The notes beneath the pieces are model-generated. The model was not told the origin of the DNA. It searched no databases and saw nothing but the letters and a program-made list of their open reading frames with translations. From the NCBI RefSeq assembly GCF_900114375.1, contig NZ_FOSV01000008.1, positions 123,152 to 187,151 on the forward strand: a DNA stretch of 64,000 bases, in the 5' to 3' direction. Below, in pieces: positions 19,037 through 26,674 of this stretch. The position numbers and the translations under genes are program-made. Position 1 is the stretch's first letter. Every line of letters begins with the position of its first letter. The DNA comes from Methylorubrum salsuginis. Its GTDB lineage: Bacteria > Pseudomonadota > Alphaproteobacteria > Rhizobiales > Beijerinckiaceae.

Positions 19037-20838
19037 TTCACGTCACCGAGGAGAAACAGGCCGCCCCAGGCGCCGAGCTGCCCGCTCTGGCGCGAATAGC
19101 CGTTCGACCAGATCACCTGACCGCCGCTCGTATCCACCGCGTGGTCGTCGTCGCCGAAGTTGGCGACGAAGCGCAGCGAGCCGCCCTCGTAGCGCCACGT
19201 CACGTCGATCACCCCCGGCACGGAGAGGTCCGTGGTCGCGCCGCGATAGGCGGTCTTGGTCAGGGGCACGACGTTCTGGTGGCGGATCTGGAGCAGGTTG
19301 CGGGTGTCGGCCCAGACCGCCCGGTGCGGCTCGCGCTCGGCCTCGTCCCAGTCGATCTTCGAGTCCGTGAAGGTCTTTTCCTCCGTCGGATCGGGGATCA
19401 CCGAGGTGTCGTCGGCAAACGCCGCAAAGCTCTTGAACTCGCGGCGGCGCCCCTCGCGCACCGCCTTGTTCAGTTCCTCGTCCGGCGCGAAGTCGACGAA
19501 GAACAGGAACGGCGCCGAGGCCGACCATTCCTCGCCCATCCACAGCATCGGGATCTGCGGCGCGAGCAGCAGGCCGGCTCGCGCCAGCGCCAGCTTTTGC
19601 GGGTCGGCGAGATGGCTCAGCCGCTCGCCCAGCGCGCGGTTGCCGACCTGATCGTGGTTCTGCAGGAAGGTGACGAAGGCGGACGGCGGCAGGTGCGCCG
19701 AGGGCTCGCCGCGGGGATGGTTGTCGAGCGTCGGGAACGGCTCGCCCTGATAGGCGAAGCCCTCGGCGAGGCTGCGGGCCAGATGCTCGATCGGCCGATC
19801 CGCGAAGCTCGCATAGTAGCCGGCGTCCTCTCCCGTCAGCAGCACGTGCCAGCCGTGATGGAGATCGTCGGCCCATTGCGCGGTGTGGAGGATCGGCTTG
19901 GCCTGCCCGTCGCGCTCCAGCCAGGAGGCCTGATTGGCCTCGTTCTCGAGGATCAGGTGGATGTGCCGGTCGGGGAAATTCTTGCGGATGGTCTCGGCCA
20001 GCTCGGCCAGGAAGTGTTTTTCCGAGTCGTCGAGAATGGCGTGGACGGCGTCGAAGCGGATGCCGTCGAAATGGTATTCCTCCAGCCAGTACAGCGCGTT
20101 CTCGATGAAGTAGTCGCGGACGACCCGGCTCGATTCCTTGCCGTCGAAGTTGATTCCGGCGCCCCACGGCGTCTGATGGCGCTCGGTGAAGAAGGTCTTG
20201 GCGTAGGAATGCAGGTAATTCCCGGCCGGGCCGAAATGGTTGTAGACGCAATCGATCAGCACCATCAGGCCCTTGGCGTGGGCGGTGTCGATCAGGTGCT
20301 TCAGCGCCTCCGGGCGGCCGTAGGCCGAGTCCGGCGCGTAGGGCAGCACGCCATCGTAGCCCCAGTTGCGGGTGCCCTTGAAGTCGGCGAGCGGCAGCAA
20401 CTCGATTGCCGTAATGCCGAGATCGAGCAGGTCGTCCAGGCGCTTCTCAAGCCCGGCATAGGTGCCTTCGGGGGTCGCCGCGCCGACATGCACCTCGTAG
20501 ACGACAGCCTCTTCCCAGGGGCGGCCCTTCCAGTCCGCGTCGGTCCAGTCGAAGGCGGCCGGGTCGATCACCTCGGACAGGCCCGAGACGTCCTCCGGCT
20601 GGAAGCGCGAGGCCGGGTCCGGCACCACGAGATCGCCATTGATCCTGAAGCCGTAGCGGGCGCCGGCCTTGACGCCCGGCACGGTCGCCACGCGCCAGCC
20701 TTCGCCGGCATCCGAGATCGGATGATCCGTGCCATCGACCACGAGGGTCACGTCGTCGGCGGTGGGGGCCCAGAGGGCGAACCGCACCCCGTCCTCGGCC
20801 GCTTCGCTGCCGAACCGCATCGCATGGGCGCGCCGCAT
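19033..20838 (-). CDS. treZ: Maltooligosyltrehalose trehalohydrolase
   Basis: TreZ releases free trehalose from the maltooligosyl-trehalose made by TreY. The 601 residues comprise an N-terminal CBM48-like domain (about 7-100), a GH13 barrel with D263 (GIRFDAVHAI), E298 (LILENEAN) and a downstream LQNHDQVGNRALGER block, and a C-terminal beta domain. The ATG at 20838 is used; a second ATG at 20820 is possible, and neither has a strong ribosome binding site. It is the first gene of the leftward glucan/trehalose block and overlaps malQ-treY by four bases. A candidate general-stress promoter lies 68-92 bases upstream. Confidence 0.95.
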   Translation of the reverse strand: MRRAHAMRFGSEAAEDGVRFALWAPTADDVTLVVDGTDHPISDAGEGWRVATVPGVKAGARYGFRINGDLVVPDPASRFQPEDVSGLSEVIDPAAFDWTDADWKGRPWEEAVVYEVHVGAATPEGTYAGLEKRLDDLLDLGITAIELLPLADFKGTRNWGYDGVLPYAPDSAYGRPEALKHLIDTAHAKGLMVLIDCVYNHFGPAGNYLHSYAKTFFTERHQTPWGAGINFDGKESSRVVRDYFIENALYWLEEYHFDGIRFDAVHAILDDSEKHFLAELAETIRKNFPDRHIHLILENEANQASWLERDGQAKPILHTAQWADDLHHGWHVLLTGEDAGYYASFADRPIEHLARSLAEGFAYQGEPFPTLDNHPRGEPSAHLPPSAFVTFLQNHDQVGNRALGERLSHLADPQKLALARAGLLLAPQIPMLWMGEEWSASAPFLFFVDFAPDEELNKAVREGRRREFKSFAAFADDTSVIPDPTEEKTFTDSKIDWDEAEREPHRAVWADTRNLLQIRHQNVVPLTKTAYRGATTDLSVPGVIDVTWRYEGGSLRFVANFGDDDHAVDTSGGQVIWSNGYSRQSGQLGAWGGLFLLGDVK

Positions 20839-20905
20839 CAGGCCACCGCTCTCCGCTGGAAGATCAAAGGTCGTGTCGGCCCGGCGGGCGGTCCTCGTGT
20901 CTCAC

Positions 20906-20930
20906 AAGGCGCCGCGCCACGGCTTGTTCC
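20906..20930 (-). promoter_or_regulatory. Candidate EcfG-type promoter of treZ operon
   Basis: Read on the minus strand: GGAAC (20930-20926), a 16-base spacer, then CCTT (20909-20906). The alphaproteobacterial general-stress sigma factor EcfG recognises GGAAC-N16/17-CGTT, so the -35 is perfect and the -10 has one mismatch. The implied 5' leader is about 60 bases. Trehalose genes are classic members of this regulon, which supports the match, but it is a by-eye call. Confidence 0.4.
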
Positions 20931-21017
20931 CCGAACCGGCAGTTATGGCGGTGCCGGCCTGCGGCAACCGTACGGGCGAGAGGAATCGCTGCACTGCACG
21001 CGAAATCCTCCGAACGC

Positions 21018-21053
21018 AAAAAAAGGCGCCCTGCCGTTTCCCGGCGGGGCGCC
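21018..21053 (-). terminator. Rho-independent terminator after the DUF2852 gene
   Basis: On the minus strand a GC stem (GGCGCCCCGCCG pairing with CGGCAGGGCGCC, one G-U pair) is followed by seven T residues. It lies 66 bases downstream of the DUF2852 stop and separates that gene from the treZ operon. Confidence 0.85.
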
Positions 21054-21118
21054 TTCCGTCTTCTTCGGTGCCTCGATCCCGAGAGATGGTCAGGATCGCG
21101 ACGTCCGGCGGGCGAGGG

Positions 21119-21601
21119 TTACGCCTGGACCGTCGGGCCGCCGCCCTCGGAGCGGCGCTTGGCCATGAAGGCGTCGAACTGCTCGCGGTCTTTCGCCCGC
21201 TTCAGCTCTTCGACGAACTCGGCGAAGGCTTCGCTCTCTTCCTGAAGCGCGCGGCGGCGGGCCTCCAGGCGCTCCAACTCGGCGCTGCGATACTCCTCGA
21301 ACGCCCAGTTGCCGCTTGCAGTACGGCCGAAGCCGGTATTGCCCTTGGCGGCGTCAAAAGCGCGGGCGAAGCGCGACTGGCCGTTGGTGCTGCCAAAGCT
21401 CCACGCGCCGGAGCGGGCGAACTCGCGCATCTGGTCGAGGGCTGGATAGCCGGCGATCTTCCAGGCCACGTAGGCGACCGCCACGGGCCAGACGTAGATG
21501 AAGCTCACGACGATGGCGCCAATCTCGATCGAGCGCTTCGGGAACGGGCCGCTGCGGCAGGACGCGCCACGGGACCAGGGAGAGGTAGAGGACGTGTTCA
21601 C
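21119..21601 (-). CDS. DUF2852 membrane-anchored protein
   Basis: A 160-residue protein of the DUF2852 family, found in alphaproteobacteria; its function is unknown. Residues about 27-48 (EIGAIVVSFIYVWPVAVAYV) form one transmembrane helix. The C-terminal half (about 105-150) is charged and helical (SAELERLEARRRALQEESEAF), probably a coiled coil facing the cytoplasm. The start is GTG at 21601 with GGAG about 14 bases upstream; an ATG just upstream is out of frame and stops at once. It is monocistronic, bounded by a terminator downstream and, 17 bases upstream of the start, by a perfect 23-bp inverted repeat that looks like a repressor operator. The TetR gene lies further upstream on the same strand. 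Confidence 0.8.
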   Translation of the reverse strand: MNTSSTSPWSRGASCRSGPFPKRSIEIGAIVVSFIYVWPVAVAYVAWKIAGYPALDQMREFARSGAWSFGSTNGQSRFARAFDAAKGNTGFGRTASGNWAFEEYRSAELERLEARRRALQEESEAFAEFVEELKRAKDREQFDAFMAKRRSEGGGPTVQA

Positions 21602-21617
21602 GGCTGCATGGCTCCGG

Positions 21618-21640
21618 TGTGAATGTGAACAACATTCACA
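21618..21640. promoter_or_regulatory. Perfect palindrome, likely repressor operator
   Basis: TGTGAATGT and ACATTCACA, nine-base arms with a five-base spacer (GAACA), form a perfect dyad 17 bases upstream of the DUF2852 GTG start. Its size and AT-richness in a GC-rich background fit a TetR-type operator. The nearest candidate binder is the TetR protein encoded at 21863-22489. No copy is seen in front of the TetR gene itself. Confidence 0.55.
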
Positions 21641-21682
21641 TGCGGGGCCGCCTGCGCGGTTTCAAGGGGAGCCGCCTAAGAG

Positions 21683-21831
21683 CAATCGTTCGAAGAACGA
21701 TTGTACCGCGTCACCGGGCGCGAAGAGCGCCCCGAAGAACGGTCTCCTTGGCGGCCTCGGCTCTGCCGGGGCGCCTAGCGGAGCGATTAGCCTAGGGCCG
21801 CGGACGCGGCCGCCGGCGCTTGAGGCCAAGA
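21683..21831 (-). repeat. Dispersed intergenic repeat, copy A
   Basis: This copy shares with the copy near 32250-32380 (opposite orientation) an identical core, CCGGGCGCGAAGAGCGCCCC at about 21715-21734, and a second block, CGCCGGCGCTTGAGG (near 21811-21825); the middle has diverged. At its left edge is a perfect hairpin, CAATCGTTC-GAA-GAACGATTG (21683-21703). Read on the minus strand it encodes a GALFAPG-like peptide, which the other copy also encodes. It fills the gap between the TetR and DUF2852 genes. Confidence 0.65.
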
Positions 21832-21862
21832 CGAAAGGAAAGACCAAGGCGCTTGCCCTGAA

Positions 21863-22489
21863 TCAGGGCGAGGTCCTTGGCCTTTCACCGGCTCCATGCA
21901 CGAGGGCCAGCACGCCCGCGCGCAGCAGCTCGTACTTGTCGGGACCGCTCTTCGGCAGCTGGCCCGCGGCCGAGAGCGTGGCGATGCCGTGCGACAGCGC
22001 CCAGACTTCGAGCGCCAGGAAACGCGGATCGACGCCGTTGAAGCCCTCGGGGAAGGTCGCGTTCAGGGCTTCGACCAACAGGTCGAACGGGTTCGGCCGG
22101 TCGGGTGCGGGCGCAGCGGCGGCGGCGCCCCGCACCTCGAAGATCGCCGCGTAGTAGCCGGGCTCCTCCTCGGCGAAGGCGAGGTAGGCCTCGCCCATGC
22201 GGGTGAAGCGCTCCAACGGCGTGCCGCGGCCGGCGAGCGCCCGCGCCAGCCGTTCGGCCAAGTCGGAGAAGCCGCGGCCGGCGACCTCTTCGAGCAGCGC
22301 CTCGCGTCCGCGGAAATGGCGGTAGAGGGCGGCGGGCGTCACGCCGACGAGGCGGGCCGCATCGACCAGCGTGAAGCCGCCGATGCCGCGCTCGGCGATG
22401 AAGCGGCGCGCCGCCTCGATCAGCGCCTCCTTGAGGTTGCCGTGGTGGTAGCTGCGCCGGTCGCCCGGTCCCTCGCGCCAGGGTCGCAC
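21863..22489 (-). CDS. TetR/AcrR-family transcriptional regulator
   Basis: A 208-residue repressor-type regulator. The N-terminal helix-turn-helix (about 20-65) carries the TetR signature (LVDAARLVGVTPAALYRHFRGREALLEEV). The C-terminal ligand/dimerisation domain resembles the WHG-type TetR_C_33 group (EPGYYAAIFEV). The start is GTG at 22489, preceded by GGAGGCGAGGG. It is divergent from the COG0523 GTPase gene (213 bases between starts) and lies upstream of the DUF2852 gene on the same strand. A perfect palindrome in front of the DUF2852 gene is a plausible target. The ligand is unknown. Confidence 0.9.
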   Translation of the reverse strand: MRPWREGPGDRRSYHHGNLKEALIEAARRFIAERGIGGFTLVDAARLVGVTPAALYRHFRGREALLEEVAGRGFSDLAERLARALAGRGTPLERFTRMGEAYLAFAEEEPGYYAAIFEVRGAAAAAPAPDRPNPFDLLVEALNATFPEGFNGVDPRFLALEVWALSHGIATLSAAGQLPKSGPDKYELLRAGVLALVHGAGERPRTSP

Positions 22490-22667
22490 CCCTCGCCTCC
22501 TCGCTCCGGCGGCCGTCCGTGCCGCTCATGGGTGACGCGCGAGCCGCCCCCCAAGTTCGGCGGCGGCGCACGAAAGCGCCTTTTCTCGCGAGTCGCGCGG
22601 CGAGTCGACTGCTTCGTGCGGCACGCGCTGACTTCTCCCACGGACGGGCTTGACGGGGCCGGCAAAT

Positions 22668-22690
22668 GAAACGTTATAAAGTTACAAATC
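22668..22690. promoter_or_regulatory. Candidate Zur box
   Basis: The 23 bases from GAAACGTTATAAAG to CAAATC match the rhizobial/Brucella Zur consensus (GAAATGTTATA-N-TATAACATTTC, from memory) at about 17 of 22 fixed positions and with identical length. It ends 12 bases before the ATG of the COG0523 gene and overlaps the expected promoter, so zinc-replete Zur would repress the gene. Confidence 0.55.
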
Positions 22691-22702
22691 TAAGGAGCCC
22701 CG

Positions 22703-23920
22703 ATGCCCGCCACTGACCTCCGTCTCCCCGTCACCGTGCTGTCCGGCTTCCTCGGCGCGGGCAAGACGACCCTGCTCAACCACGTGCTCAACAACCGCGA
22801 GGGACGCCGTGTCGCGGTGATCGTCAACGACATGAGCGAGGTGAACATCGACGCCGACCTTTTACGCGCAGGCGGGGCCGATCTCTCCCGCACCGACGAG
22901 CGGCTGGTGGAGATGACCAATGGCTGCATCTGCTGCACGCTCCGCGACGACCTCCTGGCCGAGGTGCGCCGCCTCGCGGGTGAGCGCCGGTTCGATTATC
23001 TGCTGATCGAGGGCACCGGCATCGCCGAGCCGCTGCCCGTCGCCTCGACCTTCTCGTTCCGCGACGAGGCCGGCCACGCGCTCGCCGACGTCGCCCGGCT
23101 CGACACGATGGTCACCGTGGTCGATGCCGTGAATCTGCTGAGAGATTACGGCTCGAACGAGTTCCTCAAGGATCGCGGCGAGACGGCGGGCGCCGAGGAT
23201 ACCCGCACCCTGGTCGATCTCCTCGTCGAGCAGATCGAGTTCGCCGACGTGGTGGTGATCAACAAGGCCGGGGACGTGAGCGCCGAGCAACTCGACCTCG
23301 TCCGCTCGGTGGTGCGCGGGCTCAACGCCGATGCCCGCATCGTCGAGGCCGCGCATGGGCGCGTGCCCCCGGAAAAGATCCTCGATACCGGCCTGTTCGA
23401 CGAAGAGAAGGCGCAGGAGCACCCGCTCTGGTTCAAGGAGCTCTACGGCGCCCACGAGCACGTGCCGGAGACCGAGGAATACGGCATCGGCTCCTTCGTC
23501 TACCGGGCGCGCCGGCCGTTCGACCCGCAGAAGTTCCAGGCCTTCGTCAACGCCACCTGGCCGGGGCTCATTCGCGCCAAGGGCCATTTCTGGCTCGCCA
23601 CCCGGCCCGATTGGGTCGGCGAGTTCTCGCTCGCGGGCGCGGTGGCGCATGTCGGCGCCATGGGCTTCTGGTGGGCGGCGGTGCCGCGCCGCCGCTGGCC
23701 CGAGGAAGAGATCTTTCGCGAGCGGCTGCACTCCGTTTGGAGCGACAATTGGGGCGACCGGCGCCAGGAGCTCGTCTTCATCGGCCGCGACATGGACCGC
23801 GCCGCGATCACCGCCGCGCTCGATGCCTGCCTCGTCGGCGCCGAGGAGGCGCGGTTCGAACCGGAGGCCTATCGCCATCTGGCCGATCCGTTCCCGGAAT
23901 GGCACCGGGCGGCGGCCTGA
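22703..23920 (+). CDS. COG0523 (CobW/ZigA-type) GTPase, probable zinc chaperone
   Basis: A 405-residue G3E GTPase of the COG0523 group, metal chaperones that typically act under zinc limitation. Features: Walker A (GFLGAGKTT, 15-23), the metal-binding CxCC motif (NGCICC, C75/C77/C78), a Walker B-like [11 protein letters not shown], an NKxxD-like VINKAGD, and a C-terminal CobW_C domain. The ATG at 22703 is preceded by AAGGAG at good distance. The upstream Zur-like box argues for a zinc rather than cobalamin role, and no cobalamin riboswitch is seen. The stop overlaps the start of the next gene by one base (TGATG), so the two form an operon. Substrate metal is inferred. Confidence 0.88.
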   Translation: MPATDLRLPVTVLSGFLGAGKTTLLNHVLNNREGRRVAVIVNDMSEVNIDADLLRAGGADLSRTDERLVEMTNGCICCTLRDDLLAEVRRLAGERRFDYLLIEGTGIAEPLPVASTFSFRDEAGHALADVARLDTMVTVVDAVNLLRDYGSNEFLKDRGETAGAEDTRTLVDLLVEQIEFADVVVINKAGDVSAEQLDLVRSVVRGLNADARIVEAAHGRVPPEKILDTGLFDEEKAQEHPLWFKELYGAHEHVPETEEYGIGSFVYRARRPFDPQKFQAFVNATWPGLIRAKGHFWLATRPDWVGEFSLAGAVAHVGAMGFWWAAVPRRRWPEEEIFRERLHSVWSDNWGDRRQELVFIGRDMDRAAITAALDACLVGAEEARFEPEAYRHLADPFPEWHRAAA

Positions 23921-24213
23921 TGGGCTTCGTCACCTTACGCGACTGGCGCGCCCGCTCGGCGGCGCTCGCTCAAGCGGCCGCTCGGGCCAAGGCGCTCATC
24001 GCCCCGGCCCTCGGGCTGACCGAGGAGGACGCGCTCTCGGTCAACGAGATCGTCTGCCACGATCCCGCCTGCCCCGGGGCCGAGACCGTGGTGCTGGTGA
24101 TGCGCGCGGGCGAGCCGACCCGGGCGCTCCGTCTCCCCTGCGGGCTCGATGCGGTGACGGAAGCCGAGGCGGCGGCGTTGGCGGTGGAAGAGGCCGCTTT
24201 GCGCGGCGTTTGA
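23920..24213 (+). CDS. Small Cys-containing protein coupled to COG0523 GTPase
   Basis: A 97-residue protein whose ATG shares a base with the upstream stop codon, so it is almost certainly co-translated with the GTPase. The N-terminus is helical (LRDWRARSAALAQAAARAKAL). The middle carries VNEIVCHDPACPG, two cysteines and a histidine spaced like a metal site, and a third cysteine follows in RLPCGLD. No enzyme motif is recognisable. Similar short proteins next to zinc-responsive COG0523 genes are known to me only as hypotheticals. A role as a metal-binding partner or client of the GTPase is an inference from linkage and the Cys/His cluster. Confidence 0.75.
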   Translation: MGFVTLRDWRARSAALAQAAARAKALIAPALGLTEEDALSVNEIVCHDPACPGAETVVLVMRAGEPTRALRLPCGLDAVTEAEAAALAVEEAALRGV

Positions 24214-24294
24214 AAGCCGGCTTTCATCATTCCGTCGTGGAGCCCGTGGGAGTAGGCCAGGGAAACACCATCCGCCTCACGGCCCGAGACTGCC

Positions 24295-24843
24295 ATGACC
24301 ATCAAGCTGCGACCGCTGGAGCGCGAGGACCTCCTCTTCGTGCATCAGCTGAACAACAACGACAGCATCATGCGCTACTGGTTCGAGGAGGCCTACGAGT
24401 CCTTCGCCGAACTGGCGCAGCTCTACGAGCGCAACATCCACAATCAGACCGAACGGCGCTTCATCATCGCCACCGAGCGCAGCGAGCCCGCCGGGATGGT
24501 CGAGCTCGTCGAGATCAATCACCTGCATCGCCGCTGCGAATTCCAGATCGCGATCCACCCCGACCATCAGGGGAAGGGCTACGCCAAGCGCGCCACCCGC
24601 ATCGCCATCGACTACGCGTTCAAGGTGCTCAACATCCACAAGCTCTACCTGCACGTGGACAAGGACAACAAGCGCGCCGCCGGCATCTACGAGAGCTGCG
24701 GCTTCCGCCCCGAGGGCATCCTCCGGGACGAGTTCTTCGTGAACGGCCGCTACCGCGACGCGGTGCGGATGTGCCTGTTCCAGCCGCACTACCTCGCCGA
24801 GCGCGGTGCAGGGGATGTGGCCGAGCCGGTCTTGAAGACCTGA
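24295..24843 (+). CDS. speG: Spermidine N1-acetyltransferase (SpeG-like GNAT)
   Basis: A 182-residue GNAT-fold acetyltransferase. The start [13 protein letters not shown], the acidic polyamine-site region ([21 protein letters not shown], about 21-40), the acetyl-CoA loop ([20 protein letters not shown]) and the ending pattern ([20 protein letters not shown]) are all typical of SpeG, which acetylates spermidine when polyamines are in excess. It begins 81 bases after the small COG0523-linked gene and may have its own promoter there. A GC hairpin follows the stop. The C-terminal 12 residues or so are an extension beyond the usual length. Confidence 0.9.
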   Translation: MTIKLRPLEREDLLFVHQLNNNDSIMRYWFEEAYESFAELAQLYERNIHNQTERRFIIATERSEPAGMVELVEINHLHRRCEFQIAIHPDHQGKGYAKRATRIAIDYAFKVLNIHKLYLHVDKDNKRAAGIYESCGFRPEGILRDEFFVNGRYRDAVRMCLFQPHYLAERGAGDVAEPVLKT

Positions 24844-24904
24844 GTTTTGGGACGATTGACCATGTGAGACGGGCACGGTCCGGTCCATCGGCCCGAAAAC
24901 GAAA

Positions 24905-24934
24905 CCGGCCCCACCCGCATCGGGTGGGAGCCGG
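24905..24934. terminator. Hairpin between convergent genes
   Basis: CCGGC-CCCACCCG and CGGGTGGG-A-GCCGG form a stem with a small loop, between the speG stop and the stop of the opposing Gly-rich gene. On the minus strand it is followed by a T-rich stretch (TTTCGTTTTC), so termination of the leftward gene is the better-supported direction; two-way use is possible. Confidence 0.6.
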
Positions 24935-24992
24935 ATTCCTCTCGGAATGTTCGAAGCCGTGCCTCTTCGAGGGCGCGGCTCGAGGCTGAGCC

Positions 24993-26264
24993 TTACCGGC
25001 CGCCGGCCCCCTCGCGGCCACCGGCGCCGCCGCGGCCGGATTCCATGCCGCCCGAAGCGCCGCCCTTCATGCCGCCGGCCTCGCCGCCGCGCATGGCGCC
25101 GCCCATCGAACCGCGGTCGGCGCCGCCCTTGTCGGAGGCGTTGCGGACGTTGTCGCCGCCCTCGCCGCCGCGCATTCCGGCATTGCGCATGCCGTCACGC
25201 TCCATGCCCTTGCCCTCCTTGCCGGCGCGCATGTCCTTGTCGTTCATGCCACGGTCGTTCATGCCCTTGTTGCGGGCCTGCTCGCCGCGCATCTCGTTGC
25301 GCTGCGAATCGCGGGTCTCGGTGCGGCTGGCGTTGCGCATATCGGTGCGGCTGGAGCGGCTCTCGCTGAAGCCGGCATTGATCGCCCCGCCGCGGCGTTC
25401 GGTGGTCGAGACCGTGGTGGAGAGGCGACGGTATTCCGGCGAACCGTAGAGGACGCGCTGGCCGCGGATCGTCACGTAGCGGCGCTCCTCGCCGACGCTG
25501 ACCAGACGGCGGTACTGGGGCGAGCCGTAGATCACCCGCTGGCCGCGGATGGTGACGTAGCGGCGGCTTTCGCCCCCGACGCTGACGAGACGACGGTATT
25601 CGGGCGAGCCGTAGATCACCCGCTGACCGCGGATCGTCACGTAGCGGCGCGGGCCGGAGGTGTGGCGCTCGGTCACGATCAGGCGGCGATACTCGGGCGA
25701 GCCGTAGACGACGCGCTGACCGCCGATGAACACGAACCGGCCCTCGCGGCGGTAGCCGCCGTCCACCGTGGTCGAGCGCACGTCGGTGCGGCTGCTGACG
25801 CGGGTGCGGTCGCTGTCGCGGGCGCTGAAGCGCTCGCTGCGGTCGCCGCGCATCCGCTCGCCGCGCTCACCGCGGTCGCCCCGCTCGGCGGTGTCGCGGT
25901 CGCGGCCGGCGCGCCCGTCCATGCCGCGCTCGCCGCGGGCCTCGCCACGGGCCATGTCGCCCTTCTGGTCGGCTTTGCCGCCCTTGCCCTCGGCCTTGTC
26001 CATGTCGCCGCCGCGACCACCCGCTTCGCGGCCGGCCATATCGCCCTTCATGCCGCCCCGCTCGGCCTTGTCGGCCTTCATGCCGGCGCCGCCGCGCTCG
26101 GCACCCATGCCCTCGCCGCCGCGGGACTGCATGCCGCCCGAGGACGCGCCCTGCTCGGCGCCGGCCTTCATGCCGCCGCGCTCCGCGCCCGCACCGGCCG
26201 CACCTTGAGCGTAAACCGAGGTGCTCATCAGCAAGGCCGCAAGACCAAGTGCAACCGTTCTCAT
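24993..26264 (-). CDS. Secreted Gly/Met-rich protein with four YxTIRGQRVxYGSPEYRRL repeats
   Basis: A 423-residue exported protein I do not recognise beyond low-complexity relatives. The ATG at 26264 has GGAGG eight bases upstream and gives a clean signal peptide (MRTVALGLAALLMSTSVYAQ). About residues 20-150 are Gly/Met/charged low-complexity (repeated ERGGMK, GGMK). About 175-285 hold four near-identical units of 26-30 residues with core YVTIRGQRVIYGSPEYRRL. A further Gly/Met/Asn/Arg low-complexity tail follows. The repeat resembles the short strand-turn-strand units of periplasmic DUF1236-type proteins. Convergent with speG, it has a candidate EcfG-type promoter close upstream, so a stress-induced envelope protein is a reasonable inference. 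Confidence 0.75.
   Translation of the reverse strand: MRTVALGLAALLMSTSVYAQGAAGAGAERGGMKAGAEQGASSGGMQSRGGEGMGAERGGAGMKADKAERGGMKGDMAGREAGGRGGDMDKAEGKGGKADQKGDMARGEARGERGMDGRAGRDRDTAERGDRGERGERMRGDRSERFSARDSDRTRVSSRTDVRSTTVDGGYRREGRFVFIGGQRVVYGSPEYRRLIVTERHTSGPRRYVTIRGQRVIYGSPEYRRLVSVGGESRRYVTIRGQRVIYGSPQYRRLVSVGEERRYVTIRGQRVLYGSPEYRRLSTTVSTTERRGGAINAGFSESRSSRTDMRNASRTETRDSQRNEMRGEQARNKGMNDRGMNDKDMRAGKEGKGMERDGMRNAGMRGGEGGDNVRNASDKGGADRGSMGGAMRGGEAGGMKGGASGGMESGRGGAGGREGAGGR
25421..25743 (-). repeat. Four tandem coding repeats inside the Gly-rich gene
   Basis: Four tandem units of roughly 80-90 bases encode the YVTIRGQRVIYGSPEYRRL core. The inner three are nearly identical at both DNA and protein level; the N-terminal unit has diverged (RFVFIGGQRVVYGSPEYRRL). 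The pattern indicates recent duplication by recombination or slippage, so copy number may vary between strains. Confidence 0.85.
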
Positions 26265-26297
26265 CGGCGTAACCTCCAAATTCGAAAGACGCCTTCA

Positions 26298-26323
26298 AAC
26301 GCGGCAAATGTCGAAACGGTTCG
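26298..26323 (-). promoter_or_regulatory. Candidate EcfG-type promoter of the Gly-rich gene
   Basis: On the minus strand CGAAC (26323-26319), a 17-base spacer, then CGTT (26301-26298). Against GGAAC-N16/17-CGTT there is one mismatch in the -35 and a perfect -10. The predicted start would leave a leader of about 25 bases carrying the GGAGG site. Confidence 0.4.
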
Positions 26324-26674
26324 CCAAAAAACTTGACGATTGGAGACGATTTTTGTGCATCACCGTCCCCGCTTCGCATTGAATAGAGCTTGGCCGTAAG
26401 CGCGGGGTTGGCTCCAGAGGGCTGCGATAACTACCGGGTCGAACGGACCGTTCCCCGCGAATGCAGAAGACGGCGCGCGCGGCCGGAGCGGTCCTCTCGG
26501 CGGTGGAGCGAACCGCGGCGGCGCCACCGAGACCGTCCGCCCCTGCGCAATCGGCCCAAACGTCTTGCATCCGCCCGATTTTCTGCCGAAGAGGCCGCAT
26601 TCAGCCGGACAGGGTCACCGGAACGGGGCGGCAACGGCCGCGTCGCGTGCGTCGAGCGGGGAGCGTTGAGACCG
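26324..26674. other. Intergenic region upstream of fabZ, no gene seen
   Basis: Together with the promoter just to the left this makes a 410-base gap between two divergent genes. A TTGACG (26333-26338) on the plus strand could be a -35, but the -10 17 bases on (TGCATC) is poor. The fabZ frame stays open leftward to about 26390, but that stretch is Arg-rich, lacks homology to FabZ and has no convincing start, so it is treated as leader sequence. Confidence 0.5.

Noticed and set aside
22703..23920. Annotation as cobalamin biosynthesis protein CobW.
   Set aside because: No cobalamin genes or riboswitch nearby; the CxCC motif and Zur-like box favour a zinc-responsive COG0523 protein.
25421..25743. 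CRISPR-like regularly spaced repeats.
   Set aside because: The repeats are in frame inside a gene with a signal peptide, longer than CRISPR repeats, without unique spacers and without cas genes.
26390..26674. In-frame N-terminal extension of FabZ by 95 codons.
   Set aside because: The extension is Arg-rich, lacks a good start signal, and FabZ proteins begin where the ATG at 26675 begins.
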